Positions 18,104-26,331 of a DNA stretch of 48,333 nucleotides are shown here, one piece after another. The notes under the pieces are model-generated. The model had not been told where the DNA came from. It worked only from the letters and a program-made list of their open reading frames with translations, and searched no databases. Positions within the stretch are counted from its first letter, which is position 1. Each line of letters begins with the position of its first letter. This DNA comes from Mycobacterium palustre (GTDB taxonomy: Bacteria; Actinomycetota; Actinomycetes; Mycobacteriales; Mycobacteriaceae), in NCBI RefSeq assembly GCF_002101785.1, contig NZ_LQPJ01000157.1, positions 1-48,333 of the forward strand, written 5' to 3'. The position numbers and the translations under genes were made by a program.

Positions 18104-18805
18104 CTAGCCGACGGGCGCGTCGCGCGCGGTGACGCGTTCGATCATGTCCGGCGCCACGCCGAGCCCGCGCAGGCAGAAGCGAAGCGCACGGTCGCGCACT
18201 TCCCGATGGTTGGAACGGTGCCTCGCCCAGTGCCGCTGGGTGCCCGCCCACACCACGCCGTGGATCGACTTCGCCGCGGTCGCGGGAGCGATGTCGTCGA
18301 ACACGCCGAGTTCCAGGCCGAGCTGCAGCTGCTCGGTGAGCGGCTCGAGGATCGCGCTGTACGCCGGCGCGACCACGTGGGGCGACGAGAACGCTTTGGA
18401 CTGAGCCTCGAGGGACAGGCGGCGCAGATCGGATTCGGCGGTCTCGCCGAATGCGAGCTCCAGCCGTCCGTCCACCCAGGCCACTACCGCCTCCACCGGG
18501 CACCTCGCGCTGGCCATTTTGCTTCTGAGCCTTTGTGTTTCGCGGCGGGCCATCTCTAAGAAGACGGCGGCGACGAGTTGGTCCTTGGATTCGAAATGCC
18601 GGTAGAAGGCGCGGGTGCTCAGTTGGGCGCGCTCGAGGACGGCGGCGATGCTGAGGCCTCGAACGCCTTGGTCCTGGACCGATCTGGACGCCGCGGCCAC
18701 GATGGCGCCGCGGACGTCGGGGTCGGGGGCCAGCTTGTTTCGTCTTCGTGACAGCGGGCTGCTCATGAATGCCTGTCGAGAGGGGGCCGGTTGCACAGGT
18801 TTCAT
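18104..18805 (-). CDS. TetR-family transcriptional regulator
   Basis: The 233-residue protein has an N-terminal TetR helix-turn-helix (IVAAASRSVQDQGVRGLSIAAVLERAQLSTRAFYRHFESKDQL when read through) and a helical ligand/dimer domain. Basic residues precede the HTH (SRRRNKLAPDPDVR). It is very similar to the next gene throughout, including the C-terminal RDRALRFCLRGLGVAP. The start could also be the ATG at 18766. No likely target operon is adjacent besides its paralogue and the DUF732 genes. The ligand is unknown. Confidence 0.88.
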   Translation of the reverse strand: MKPVQPAPSRQAFMSSPLSRRRNKLAPDPDVRGAIVAAASRSVQDQGVRGLSIAAVLERAQLSTRAFYRHFESKDQLVAAVFLEMARRETQRLRSKMASARCPVEAVVAWVDGRLELAFGETAESDLRRLSLEAQSKAFSSPHVVAPAYSAILEPLTEQLQLGLELGVFDDIAPATAAKSIHGVVWAGTQRHWARHRSNHREVRDRALRFCLRGLGVAPDMIERVTARDAPVG

Positions 18806-18892
18806 AGGTGGCTAGGTACCCAGGGAGGCGGTCGCAAGAAACCCTGGGATGTTCAATCGGCTGACGTGCGGGCTGAAAAGTCCGGTTAGACC

Positions 18893-19591
18893 CTAGCCCG
18901 CCGTTGCGCCGTCGGCGGTGATCTGTTCGATCGTCTGTGGCGCCACACCCAGCCCGCGCAGGCAAAAGCGCAGCGCCCGGTCGCGCACTTCGTCGCGGTC
19001 CCAATGGTTCGTCGCCCACTGCCGCTGGGTGCCGGCCCAGACGACTCCGTGTATCGACTTGGCCGCGGTCATCGGGACGATGTCCTGGAACACCCCCATC
19101 TCCAGGCCACGCTGGAGCTGCTCGACCAGCGGTTGCAAGATCGCGCCGTAGGCGGGCGCGACCATCTCCGGGGACGAAAACGCCTTGGATTGCGCCTCTA
19201 GCGAGACTTGGCGCAGCTCCGCCTTGATGTCCTCGTCGAACGCCAGGTCGAGTCGTCCGTCGATCCAGGCGGCTACCGCCTCGATCGGGTCGCTGGCTTC
19301 GGCCATCCTGGCCCTCAGCCGACCGACCTCGCTGCGCGTCATCTCCAGAAAGACGGCCGCGACCAGCTGATCCTTGGAGTCGAAGTGCCGGTAGAACGCC
19401 CGTGTGCTCAGTTGGGCGCGTTCCAAAACCGCGGCGACGCTCAGCCCGCGGACGCCCTGCTCCCGCACGGACCGTGACGCGGCGTCCACGATGGCGCGGC
19501 GCACATCGGGATCTGGTTCGAGCTTTTTCCGGCGTTGCGAATGGCCAACATACGGCTGCCTACGTGCGAGAGGATCCCCCGGTCCTGTCAT
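18893..19591 (-). CDS. TetR-family transcriptional regulator, tandem paralogue
   Basis: The 232-residue product shares the HTH segment VLERAQLSTRAFYRHF, the stretch LEAQSKAFSSP and the C-terminal block RDRALRFCLRGLGVAP with the gene at 18104-18805. The pair is clearly a tandem duplication, by eye about two thirds identical. I place the start at the ATG at 19591 (MTGPGDPLARR); the frame is open further upstream, but those residues lack TetR character. The recognition helix is nearly identical in the two paralogues, so they may bind the same operator and cross-regulate. Confidence 0.85.
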   Translation of the reverse strand: MTGPGDPLARRQPYVGHSQRRKKLEPDPDVRRAIVDAASRSVREQGVRGLSVAAVLERAQLSTRAFYRHFDSKDQLVAAVFLEMTRSEVGRLRARMAEASDPIEAVAAWIDGRLDLAFDEDIKAELRQVSLEAQSKAFSSPEMVAPAYGAILQPLVEQLQRGLEMGVFQDIVPMTAAKSIHGVVWAGTQRQWATNHWDRDEVRDRALRFCLRGLGVAPQTIEQITADGATAG

Positions 19592-19774
19592 AGGTAATAA
19601 AAATAACGGGCTCAGCGGATGCTCACACTCGCTTTCGGAAAGCTTGCTCGGTCGAATCAAGATCGGATGCGCAGGGTTGCCGCGTTCGTGTTGGCGGGCA
19701 CCCCAAATCAGCGAACGTGCGGCCGCGCATTTCAAGACGAACGGATCTCTTCAGCACCTTGGTCGCGCGCTAGC

Positions 19775-21235
19775 TCAGGTGCCGCAAAAGGTTTGGTAGG
19801 CCCCGAAATCGTCGGGCGCGGGGCGGGCGTAGCGCTCGAACCCGGGCCGTTCGTGGTACGGGTTTGTGACGGCATCTAAAAGCCGCTCGAGCGGATCGAG
19901 GTCGCCGGCCGTCGCGGCGGTCAGCGCCTCTTCGACCAAGTGGTTGCGGGGAATGTAGACCGGGTTGGTGCGGTCCATCAGCGCGGCGTCGGGATCGAGG
20001 GCCCTCCAGCGTGACAGCCAGTCGTCGAAGCCGGCCAGGTTGATGAACATCCCGCGCGCGGGTTCGGCGTCGCCCTTCGCCGCGCGGGCGAGGTGGCGGA
20101 AGAACGAGGTGTAGTCGACGTGGCTTTCGGCCAGCAGCGCGAGCAGCTCGTCGACCAGCGACGCGACCGCCCGCGCGTCGAGGTCCGGGGAGAGGCCCAG
20201 CTTGGCGCGCATCCCCGACGACCAGACGGCGTCGTAGCGGTCTTGGAACACCGCGAACGATCCCTCGGCGAGCGCGACGGCGTCCTCGAGGTCATCGGAA
20301 AGCAGCGGAAGCAGCGCCTCGGCGAAGCGGGCGAGGTTCCAGCCCGCGATCACCGGCTGGTTGCCGTAGGCGTAACGGCCCCAGAAGTCGATGGAACTGA
20401 AGACGGTGTCGGGGTCGTAGGCCTCCATGAAGGCGCACGGCCCGTAGTCGATGGTTTCCCCGGAGATCGTCATGTTGTCGGTGTTCATCACCCCGTGCAC
20501 GAACCCGATCAGCATCCACTTCGCGACCAGCGACGCCTGCACGGCGGTCACCGCTTCGAACAACGCCAGGTAGGGCCGCTCGGCCTCGGCCGCGCCGGGG
20601 TGGTGGCGGGCGATCGCGTGGTCGGCGAGGCGTCGCAGCAGGTCCTGGTTGTTCGCTGCCGCGTATTGGAAGCTGCCCACGCGCAGGTGGCTGCTGGCGA
20701 CGCGGGCGAGCACGGCGCCGGGCAGCAGGGCGTCGCGTTGCACCTGGCGCCCGGTGGCCACCACGGCCAGGGACCGCGTCGTGGGCACCCCGAGGGCGTG
20801 CATCGCCTCGCTGACCAGGTACTCGCGCAGCATCGGGCCCACGGCCGCCAGGCCGTCGCCGCCGCGCGCGAACGGGGTGGGGCCGGAGCCCTTGAGGTGG
20901 ATGTCGCGCACCCGCCCCTGGTCGTCGAGGACTTCGCCAAGCAGCAGGGCCCGCCCGTCGCCCAGCCGCGGGACGTACCCGCCGAACTGGTGCCCGGCAT
21001 AGGCCTGGGCCACCGGCGTGGCACCGGCGGGGACCAGGTTGCCCGCCAGGAAACGCAGCCCATCGGGCCCGCGCAGCCAGGCGGCGTCGAAGCCGAGGCG
21101 GCCGGCCAGCGGCTCGTTGAGCACGAGCAGCCGCACGTCGGGCGCGGTCTCGGCTTGCCAGCGCACGGCCATCTCGGGCAGGTCCCGGAAGAACCGGTCC
21201 TGCAACGCCACGGTCATGCCCGGTGCAACGCTCAC
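19775..21235 (-). CDS. selO: Protein adenylyltransferase SelO (YdiU/UPF0061)
   Basis: SelO is a pseudokinase-fold enzyme that transfers AMP to Ser/Thr/Tyr residues of target proteins and is linked to redox stress responses. The 486-residue product carries the family hallmarks: AQAYAGHQFGGYVPRLGDGRA near the N-terminus, LKGSGPTPFARGGDG, the MLREYLVSEAM segment, and the active-site block HGVMNTDNMTISGETIDYGP with the catalytic Asn and Asp. Bacterial SelO often lacks the C-terminal Cys or Sec of eukaryotic forms; this one ends GAYQTFCGT with a Cys third from the end. The neighbouring hemerythrin-like gene is on the same strand, 25 bases upstream. Confidence 0.93.
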   Translation of the reverse strand: MSVAPGMTVALQDRFFRDLPEMAVRWQAETAPDVRLLVLNEPLAGRLGFDAAWLRGPDGLRFLAGNLVPAGATPVAQAYAGHQFGGYVPRLGDGRALLLGEVLDDQGRVRDIHLKGSGPTPFARGGDGLAAVGPMLREYLVSEAMHALGVPTTRSLAVVATGRQVQRDALLPGAVLARVASSHLRVGSFQYAAANNQDLLRRLADHAIARHHPGAAEAERPYLALFEAVTAVQASLVAKWMLIGFVHGVMNTDNMTISGETIDYGPCAFMEAYDPDTVFSSIDFWGRYAYGNQPVIAGWNLARFAEALLPLLSDDLEDAVALAEGSFAVFQDRYDAVWSSGMRAKLGLSPDLDARAVASLVDELLALLAESHVDYTSFFRHLARAAKGDAEPARGMFINLAGFDDWLSRWRALDPDAALMDRTNPVYIPRNHLVEEALTAATAGDLDPLERLLDAVTNPYHERPGFERYARPAPDDFGAYQTFCGT

Positions 21236-21260
21236 AGCACCGAGACTACGGAAGGCCGTG

Positions 21261-21827
21261 CTAGCCGATGGCCTGCTTGATCAGGTCGCGGGCGCGGTCG
21301 AGCATCGAGGCGAACGGCCCGACGGCGAAGTTGAGCTTCGCCGATTCGACGCCCGGGTGCGGGCGGGTCGGCGCGATGGCCTCGGCGGCGCGCACCGCGG
21401 ACCCCATCCGCTTGAGGTCGTCGGAGTCGAGTTCGCGCTGCAGGATCGGAAATTCTTCGCTCTCCTCGTGCCGCGCGTGATCGAGGACGGCGTCGCGCAG
21501 CTTGGTGACCTGGTCGATGAACTCCTGGGAGGTGACGTCGAGCTTTTCGATCTCCGACAACAGTTCCTTGGCTTCGTGCTCTTCCTTCAGCCGTGCGTCG
21601 ACGATGCCGTCACCCGCATCGGCCTCGCGACGAACGCGGGGATGGACCACCATCTCCTCGGCGGTCTCGTGCACGGCCAGCAATTGCCGCAACTCCACGA
21701 ACGGCTTTTCGCGGGCTTGCGGGTCCGAGGCGTGCAGCACGTCGTCGAACATGTCCTCGATCAGGTTGTGCTGCGCTTTGAGGTACGCGACAACTTCCTC
21801 GGGCGATTGGACAATCATGTCGGCCAT
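21261..21827 (-). CDS. Hemerythrin HHE-domain protein
   Basis: The 188-residue helical protein has the iron-site His/Glu pattern of the HHE family: AQHNLIEDMFDD, LLAVHETAEEMVVHPRV, KEEHEAKELLSEIEK and LDHARHEESEEFPIL. Such proteins bind a di-iron centre and are associated with O2, NO or oxidative stress sensing. GGAGG at 21836-21840 favours the ATG at 21827 (MADMIV) over the earlier in-frame start. It lies just upstream of selO on the same strand, consistent with a shared redox-stress role. Confidence 0.85.
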   Translation of the reverse strand: MADMIVQSPEEVVAYLKAQHNLIEDMFDDVLHASDPQAREKPFVELRQLLAVHETAEEMVVHPRVRREADAGDGIVDARLKEEHEAKELLSEIEKLDVTSQEFIDQVTKLRDAVLDHARHEESEEFPILQRELDSDDLKRMGSAVRAAEAIAPTRPHPGVESAKLNFAVGPFASMLDRARDLIKQAIG

Positions 21828-21958
21828 CGCCGATACCTCCACTAATTAAAAGAATTCATGAATGCGGGCTGTGGGCTGTACGCCGCTTGCCACTACATAC
21901 CCGCGCGAGCCCCCGCCAAACGCGCGAAGCGCCTGACGGGGGCCCGACGATGATGCGG

Positions 21959-22228
21959 CTAGACGCCGCGCCCGGTGTTGGTCGTCCCGATTCCGGTGCC
22001 CGCGGCGGTGTCTTTGCGGCGCTTAAGCCCGACGAGCCCGCCCAAGCCGAGCAGACCGAGCAGGCCCCACAGCCCGGAGTTGTCGTTGTGCTGGTCATTG
22101 TTGTTGTCCGCCAACGTGGTTGAGGTTGTTTGCGGCGCCGTAGCGGTCTCGACGGCGGCGTTCGCGACGCCCGCCCCACCGAACAACAGTGCCCCGGTAG
22201 TGGAAATGACTGCGATGGTCCTGCGCAT
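21959..22228 (-). CDS. Small exported protein with WGxxGxxG-type C-terminal anchor
   Basis: The 89-residue product has a signal peptide (MRRTIAVISTTGALLFGGAGVANA), a short polar Thr/Asn region, then GLWGLLGLLGLGGLVGLKRRKD. This is the WGxxGxxG motif with a hydrophobic stretch and a basic stop-transfer, a pattern typical of sorting-signal families. A short Gly/Thr tail extends beyond the basic cluster. AGGAG before 22228 supports the start. Function unknown; it is probably retained at the membrane. Confidence 0.7.
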   Translation of the reverse strand: MRRTIAVISTTGALLFGGAGVANAAVETATAPQTTSTTLADNNNDQHNDNSGLWGLLGLLGLGGLVGLKRRKDTAAGTGIGTTNTGRGV

Positions 22229-22400
22229 GGTTACTCCTGAGATTGACTGCTCCGGGCGCGTCGCGCACGACACTGACCCAGAAAGAGTTTGGGACCAGTA
22301 GGTTCTAGCCCCGTGACACGCAACGCAGGCCCAAGGGCCTAGCGCCGCGAGGTACCGGCTACCCCCTGTTACGGCGGATAAACGGTGCGATCATTTGCTG

Positions 22401-22852
22401 ATGGATCAGCGGGGCGCCGAACAGCGCATCGCCGAGCTGGAACGCCAGCTGGCCGAGCGGGCGGGGTCGCCGGGACCGCCGGCGGCAAGATCATCGTGGG
22501 GGGCCAGGTCGTCTACCACCGGTGCGACCCGCACGACCCCGTATCTGTGGCCACGTCCCGGCTCGGCGGGGGGCTCTGGCTTTGCCTGGGCGGGGCGGCG
22601 GCGGTCACGGCCGCTTTTCCGTCGACCGCGCTGTGGATGAGCCCGATCGTGTGCGGCAGCGGTCATGACCTGGGCCACAAACCGGGTCACTCGGGCACCA
22701 GCGTGAGCTTCCAATGCGTGGGCGACACCGACTACTACGACGCCAGCGACTTTGCGGTCTTCGCGCTGCAGTCCTTGCTTGCGATGCTGCTGGCGGTCGT
22801 GGCTTTGGTGATCGGCGGCCTGTTGTGGCGCCGCGCGCACAGGCCGCGGTGA
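22401..22852 (+). pseudogene. Small membrane protein gene with one apparent frameshift
   Basis: The natural N-terminus MDQRGAEQRIAELERQLAER (a coiled coil) starts at the ATG at 22401. The rest (GGKIIVGGQVVYHRCDPHD, then a helix around GGGLWLCLGGAAAVTAAF, an external loop with two Cys, and a final helix LLAMLLAVVALVIGGLLW) is one frame away. The switch falls in the G-run at 22459-22466, so a single-base error or mutation explains it. The repaired product of about 150 residues would be a two-helix membrane protein. Family not recognised. Confidence 0.5.
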
Positions 22853-22902
22853 CCTGCCGCTACGGTTTAGGAAACCAATAGCTAGCCCCCACGGGAACGA
22901 AG

Positions 22903-23841
22903 ATGACGACAGACCACGCAATGTATGACCAGGTCGACGGCCACGCGCCGGACCCCGCCGACATCGGCTCACGCATCGACCCCGTCTTGGCTCGCAGCTG
23001 GCTGTTGGTCAACGGCGCTCATTTCGACCGGTTCCAGGCGGCGGCGCATTCCCGCGCCGACATCGTCGTGCTCGACATCGAAGACGCGGTCGCGCCCAAG
23101 GACAAGGACGCCGCGCGCCACAACGTCGTGCGGTGGTTGGGCGCCGACAACACCGACTGGGTCCGCATCAACGGGTTCGGCACTCCCTGGTGGGCGGACG
23201 ACCTCGCGGCGCTCGCCGGCACCCCGGTCGGCGGGGTGATGCTGGCGATGGTCGAATCGGTCGACCACGTGACCGAGACGGCCCAGCGGCTGCCCAACGT
23301 GCCCATCGTTGCGCTGGTGGAAACCGCCCGCGGTCTGGAGCGCATCACCGAGATCGCCGCGGCCAAGGGCACGTTCCGGCTCGCCTTCGGCATCGGGGAC
23401 TTCCGCCGCGATACCGGTTTCGGGGAAGATCCGACCACCCTGGCCTACGCGCGGTCGCGCTTCACCATCGCCGCCAAGGCGGCCAACCTGCCCAGCGCGA
23501 TCGACGGGCCGACGATCGGCTCTAACGCGCTGAAGCTCATCGAGGCCACGGCGGTGTCCATCGAGTTCGGAATGACGGGCAAGATCTGCCTGTCGCCGGA
23601 CCAATGCGCCGTTGTGAACGAGGGCCTGTCGCCGTCCCAAGACGAAATTTCTTGGGCCAAGGAGTTTTTCGCCGAGTTCGAGCGTGACGGGGGAGAGATC
23701 CGCAACGGCTCGGATTTGCCGCGTATCGCGCGGGCCACCAAGATCCTCGAGCTGGCGCGGGCGTACGGCATCGAGGTTTCCGACTTCGACGACGAGGAAC
23801 GGGTGCACTCGCCGGCGCCGACGGACACCTATCACTACTGA
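22903..23841 (+). CDS. HpcH/HpaI aldolase/citrate lyase-beta-like protein (CitE-like)
   Basis: The 312-residue protein has the CitE TIM-barrel pattern: ARSWLLVNGAHFDRF, DIVVLDIEDAVAPKDKDAAR (metal and substrate site), WVRINGF, IVALVETARGLERI (metal Glu) and FGIGDFRRDTGF. Stand-alone CitE-like enzymes act on malyl- or citramalyl-CoA type substrates, not within a citrate lyase complex; no citD or citF is present. By order and sequence it appears orthologous to M. tuberculosis Rv3075c (from memory). ATG 22903 follows the preceding gene by 50 bases. Confidence 0.88.
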   Translation: MTTDHAMYDQVDGHAPDPADIGSRIDPVLARSWLLVNGAHFDRFQAAAHSRADIVVLDIEDAVAPKDKDAARHNVVRWLGADNTDWVRINGFGTPWWADDLAALAGTPVGGVMLAMVESVDHVTETAQRLPNVPIVALVETARGLERITEIAAAKGTFRLAFGIGDFRRDTGFGEDPTTLAYARSRFTIAAKAANLPSAIDGPTIGSNALKLIEATAVSIEFGMTGKICLSPDQCAVVNEGLSPSQDEISWAKEFFAEFERDGGEIRNGSDLPRIARATKILELARAYGIEVSDFDDEERVHSPAPTDTYHY

Positions 23842-23850
23842 GCTGAGGCC

Positions 23851-24106
23851 GTGGCGATGAGCACCGTGGTGGATTTTCACTTCGACCCGATGTGCCCGTT
23901 CGCCTACCAGACCTCGCTGTGGGCCGCGACGTTCGTCAACAGCTGGGCAATTCTTCAGCCTCGAGGAGATCGACGCCGCGGTTTTGGATGCGGCGCTGGG
24001 CGACTCGACCACCTTGGGCCCGTCCTGGTGGATCCGCCGACGGGGCCGGCGCCCTACCCTCGACGGGCGCGACCGGGTCAGCATCAACCGCGGCGAGGTC
24101 GTCGAC
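23851..24106 (+). pseudogene. Remnant of a DsbA-family (thioredoxin-fold) oxidoreductase
   Basis: The frame opens with STVVDFHFDPMCPFAYQTSLW, the typical beginning of DsbA/FrnE-type thioredoxin-fold proteins (CPFA as the active-site-like motif). The central domain is missing. Pieces resembling the C-terminal part follow in shifting frames: FFSLEEIDAAVLDAALGDST and GPVLVDPPTGPAP. A large internal deletion with frameshifts has therefore destroyed it. It ends against the convergent HNH gene. Confidence 0.5.
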
Positions 24107-25387
24107 CTAAGCCGCGTGCTTGGCCAGCGCGATGCCGATTCGTAGTTCGACACTGCTGTACTCGACGGTGGGCCCCCGGGGCGGGGCCGCCGACCGGTAG
24201 GTCGCACCCGTTGGTGTGGTGAATTCGGCTGTGTGCGTGTGGTTTTCGCCGATTTCGGCGGTGACACGCCAGCCGGGCGCTTCCTTGGTGTAGTTGCATC
24301 GCTCGCACGAACCCACACCGTTGGCCGCGGAGGTGGGGCCACCCCGGGCCCACGGTTGAGCGTGGTCGCGGTGTCGGATCGGTGCATCGCAGTACGGGGT
24401 GCGACAACGGCCGTCCCGCAGCTCGATGAACGCGGCCAGCCCGCGTGGAAACAGCCGCGCGCGTGATTCCATCGCCACCAGCGCCCCGGCCCGGGGATGC
24501 GCGTAGAGCCGGCGCAGCGTCGCCCTCGAGCGCCGATCAAAGATGGCGTTCGAGACCATCGATCGGGCAACCGCCGCGGGGATCGGACCATAGCCGCTGA
24601 TGTCGGCCGGCGCACTGCCCCCGCCGAGCAGCGTTTCGTCGGTGAGCACCAGGTTGACGGCGATGGGAGTCGGGACCGCCGCGTCGCGCCCGGTGACCCG
24701 CTCGACGAGAGCGTCGGCCATCACCTGGCCGCGCGAGCGGTCGTCGAAGGTGGTGTCGGCGGCCCGCTTGAGCGCCGCGTACACCGCGACACCCTGGGTG
24801 ACCGGTAAGAGGGCGGTCAGGTACGTCATGGTGTCGGGGGCCGGCCGGATGGTCACCGTGCGCTCGGATTCGGCCTTGGCCGCTCGTTCGACGACGGCGT
24901 GTGGGTCCAGCCGGTAGGCGATGGACTTGGCCGCGGCGGCTACCCGCGCATCGCCCATGCCGTCCAGCCGGGCCGGGTCGGCACACAGCTCGGCGTCCAG
25001 TGCGCGGCGGGCATCGATGTCCAGGCAGGCGCTCTCGCGCACGATCAGCGTGGCCCGCCACTCCGACAGCGCCCCGCATTCCAGCGCCGCGAGGGTGTGC
25101 GGCATCTCGTGCACCAGGGCTTTGGCGAACCCGAGGTGCCGGCTGCCCCGGGCGGGCGAATCCCGCCGCGCCAGGGCGATCTCGCTGGCCACCCCGCGTC
25201 CGCGCCGGGCGGCCGGCACTCCGGCGGCGGCCTCGTTCGAGCGCCGCAGCGCATCGAGCTCCGCGGCGGCACGCGCCTGAGCTGCGGCGGCCGCCGACTT
25301 GGCCCGCTCCAGCTCGGCGATCCGCGCGATCAGCGCGGCCTCGCCGGCGCGGGGGTCCCGACTCGATTCGAACATACTTTCGACCAT
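24107..25387 (-). CDS. DUF222/HNH endonuclease-domain protein (13E12 repeat family)
   Basis: The 426-residue product has the two-part 13E12 architecture: a helical DUF222 region (ALVHEMPHTLAALECGALSEW, LDPHAVVERAAKAESERTVTI) and a C-terminal HNH nuclease domain. In the latter, CRTPYCDAPIRHRDHAQPW, the Asn in SAANG and CERCNYTKE provide HNH and zinc residues. These multi-copy mycobacterial genes are thought to be linked to mobile DNA; their function is not established. The start ATG 25387 removes an unrelated upstream extension. The gene is divergent from the DUF488 gene, with a 34-base gap. Confidence 0.88.
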   Translation of the reverse strand: MVESMFESSRDPRAGEAALIARIAELERAKSAAAAAQARAAAELDALRRSNEAAAGVPAARRGRGVASEIALARRDSPARGSRHLGFAKALVHEMPHTLAALECGALSEWRATLIVRESACLDIDARRALDAELCADPARLDGMGDARVAAAAKSIAYRLDPHAVVERAAKAESERTVTIRPAPDTMTYLTALLPVTQGVAVYAALKRAADTTFDDRSRGQVMADALVERVTGRDAAVPTPIAVNLVLTDETLLGGGSAPADISGYGPIPAAVARSMVSNAIFDRRSRATLRRLYAHPRAGALVAMESRARLFPRGLAAFIELRDGRCRTPYCDAPIRHRDHAQPWARGGPTSAANGVGSCERCNYTKEAPGWRVTAEIGENHTHTAEFTTPTGATYRSAAPPRGPTVEYSSVELRIGIALAKHAA

Positions 25388-25421
25388 AGCACGGGCCACT
25401 GACGTCGCTACGCTGAGCGCT

Positions 25422-25778
25422 ATGGCCGCCAAAAGCCGGATCCGGGTGGCGCGGGTGTACGACGAGATCGACCCGGACGAGGGCCAGCGTGTCCTGGTGG
25501 ATCGCATCTGGCCGCGCGGGATCCGCAAGGACGACCCGCGCGTCGGCGTCTGGTGCAACGACATCGCGCCGTCGAAGGAACTGCGGGAGTGGTACCACCA
25601 CGAGCCGGAGCGGTTCGACCAATTCGCCGCCCGCTACGCCGAGGAGTTGGGCGACAGCGCGGCACTGGCCGAGCTGCGAAAGCTGGCCAGGCGTGGCGTC
25701 GTGACCCTGGTGACGGCCACGCGCGAAGTGGACGCCAGTCATGCCGCGGTGCTGGCGAAGGTGCTCAGGGGCGGCTGA
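25422..25778 (+). CDS. DUF488 family protein
   Basis: The 118-residue product shows the DUF488 pattern RVYDEIDPDEGQRVLVDRIWPRGIRKD, then APSKELREWYHHEPERFDQF and LVTATREVDASHA. Members are small cytoplasmic proteins of unknown biochemical function, sometimes with a bound metal. The ATG at 25422 is the natural N-terminus. From memory it occupies the position of Rv3073c in M. tuberculosis, supporting conserved local order. Confidence 0.85.
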   Translation: MAAKSRIRVARVYDEIDPDEGQRVLVDRIWPRGIRKDDPRVGVWCNDIAPSKELREWYHHEPERFDQFAARYAEELGDSAALAELRKLARRGVVTLVTATREVDASHAAVLAKVLRGG

Positions 25779-25800
25779 GCGTCGTGAGACGATCGTGCGA

Positions 25801-26330
25801 TGCGGCTCGGACGGCACGTTGTTATGGTGGACCGGCCCGCATCGCGCTAGCTGTATTCGGTCGACGGCGTGATATCCGTTCCGGCGCAGTCGGATTGGCT
25901 AGGTCCGCTGATCGCGTTGAGCTTCGCCGCCGCCTCGTCGCGGGTCGGCGTTGCGACGGGTGTCCTGCTGCTGCCGGAGCACAACCCGGCCGTGGTGGCC
26001 AAGCAGGCCGCGAGCCTGGATCGGTTGACCGACGGGCGCCTGGCGCTCGGCGTGGGCGTCGGCTGGTCCAGCGAGGAGTTTGCCGCGCTCGGGGTGCCGT
26101 TCGAGCGCCGCGCCGCCCGTACCGCCGAATATGTCGCGGCGATGCGGACGTTGTGGCGCGACGACGATCGTCGCATCCCGATTGTGGTTGGGGGCAACAG
26201 CGATCCGTGTCCGCGGCGCTGTGCGACCCCAGCGTCGGCGACGTTGGCGCGCTGGCCGCCGACTAAGTTTCGGCGCTCGCCGACCGGTGGATGGGTGCGC
26301 TGTAGCACTTTGGGTAGGCTCCCGGTCTGA
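25801..26330 (+). pseudogene. Remnant of an LLM-class F420-dependent oxidoreductase
   Basis: The recognisable core (LSFAAASSRVGVATGVLLLPEHNP, AKQAASLDRLTDGRLALGVGVGW, EEFAALGVPFERR, AMRTLWRDDD) is the luciferase-like monooxygenase barrel that binds F420 or flavin. The first strand region is lost: only scraps around 25801-25868 remain, with a stop. After IPIVVGGNSD the frame no longer encodes LLM sequence. The GTG/ATA region at 25869 could start a 153-residue stump lacking both ends of the barrel, which is unlikely to be active. Confidence 0.6.
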
Positions 26331-26331
26331 G

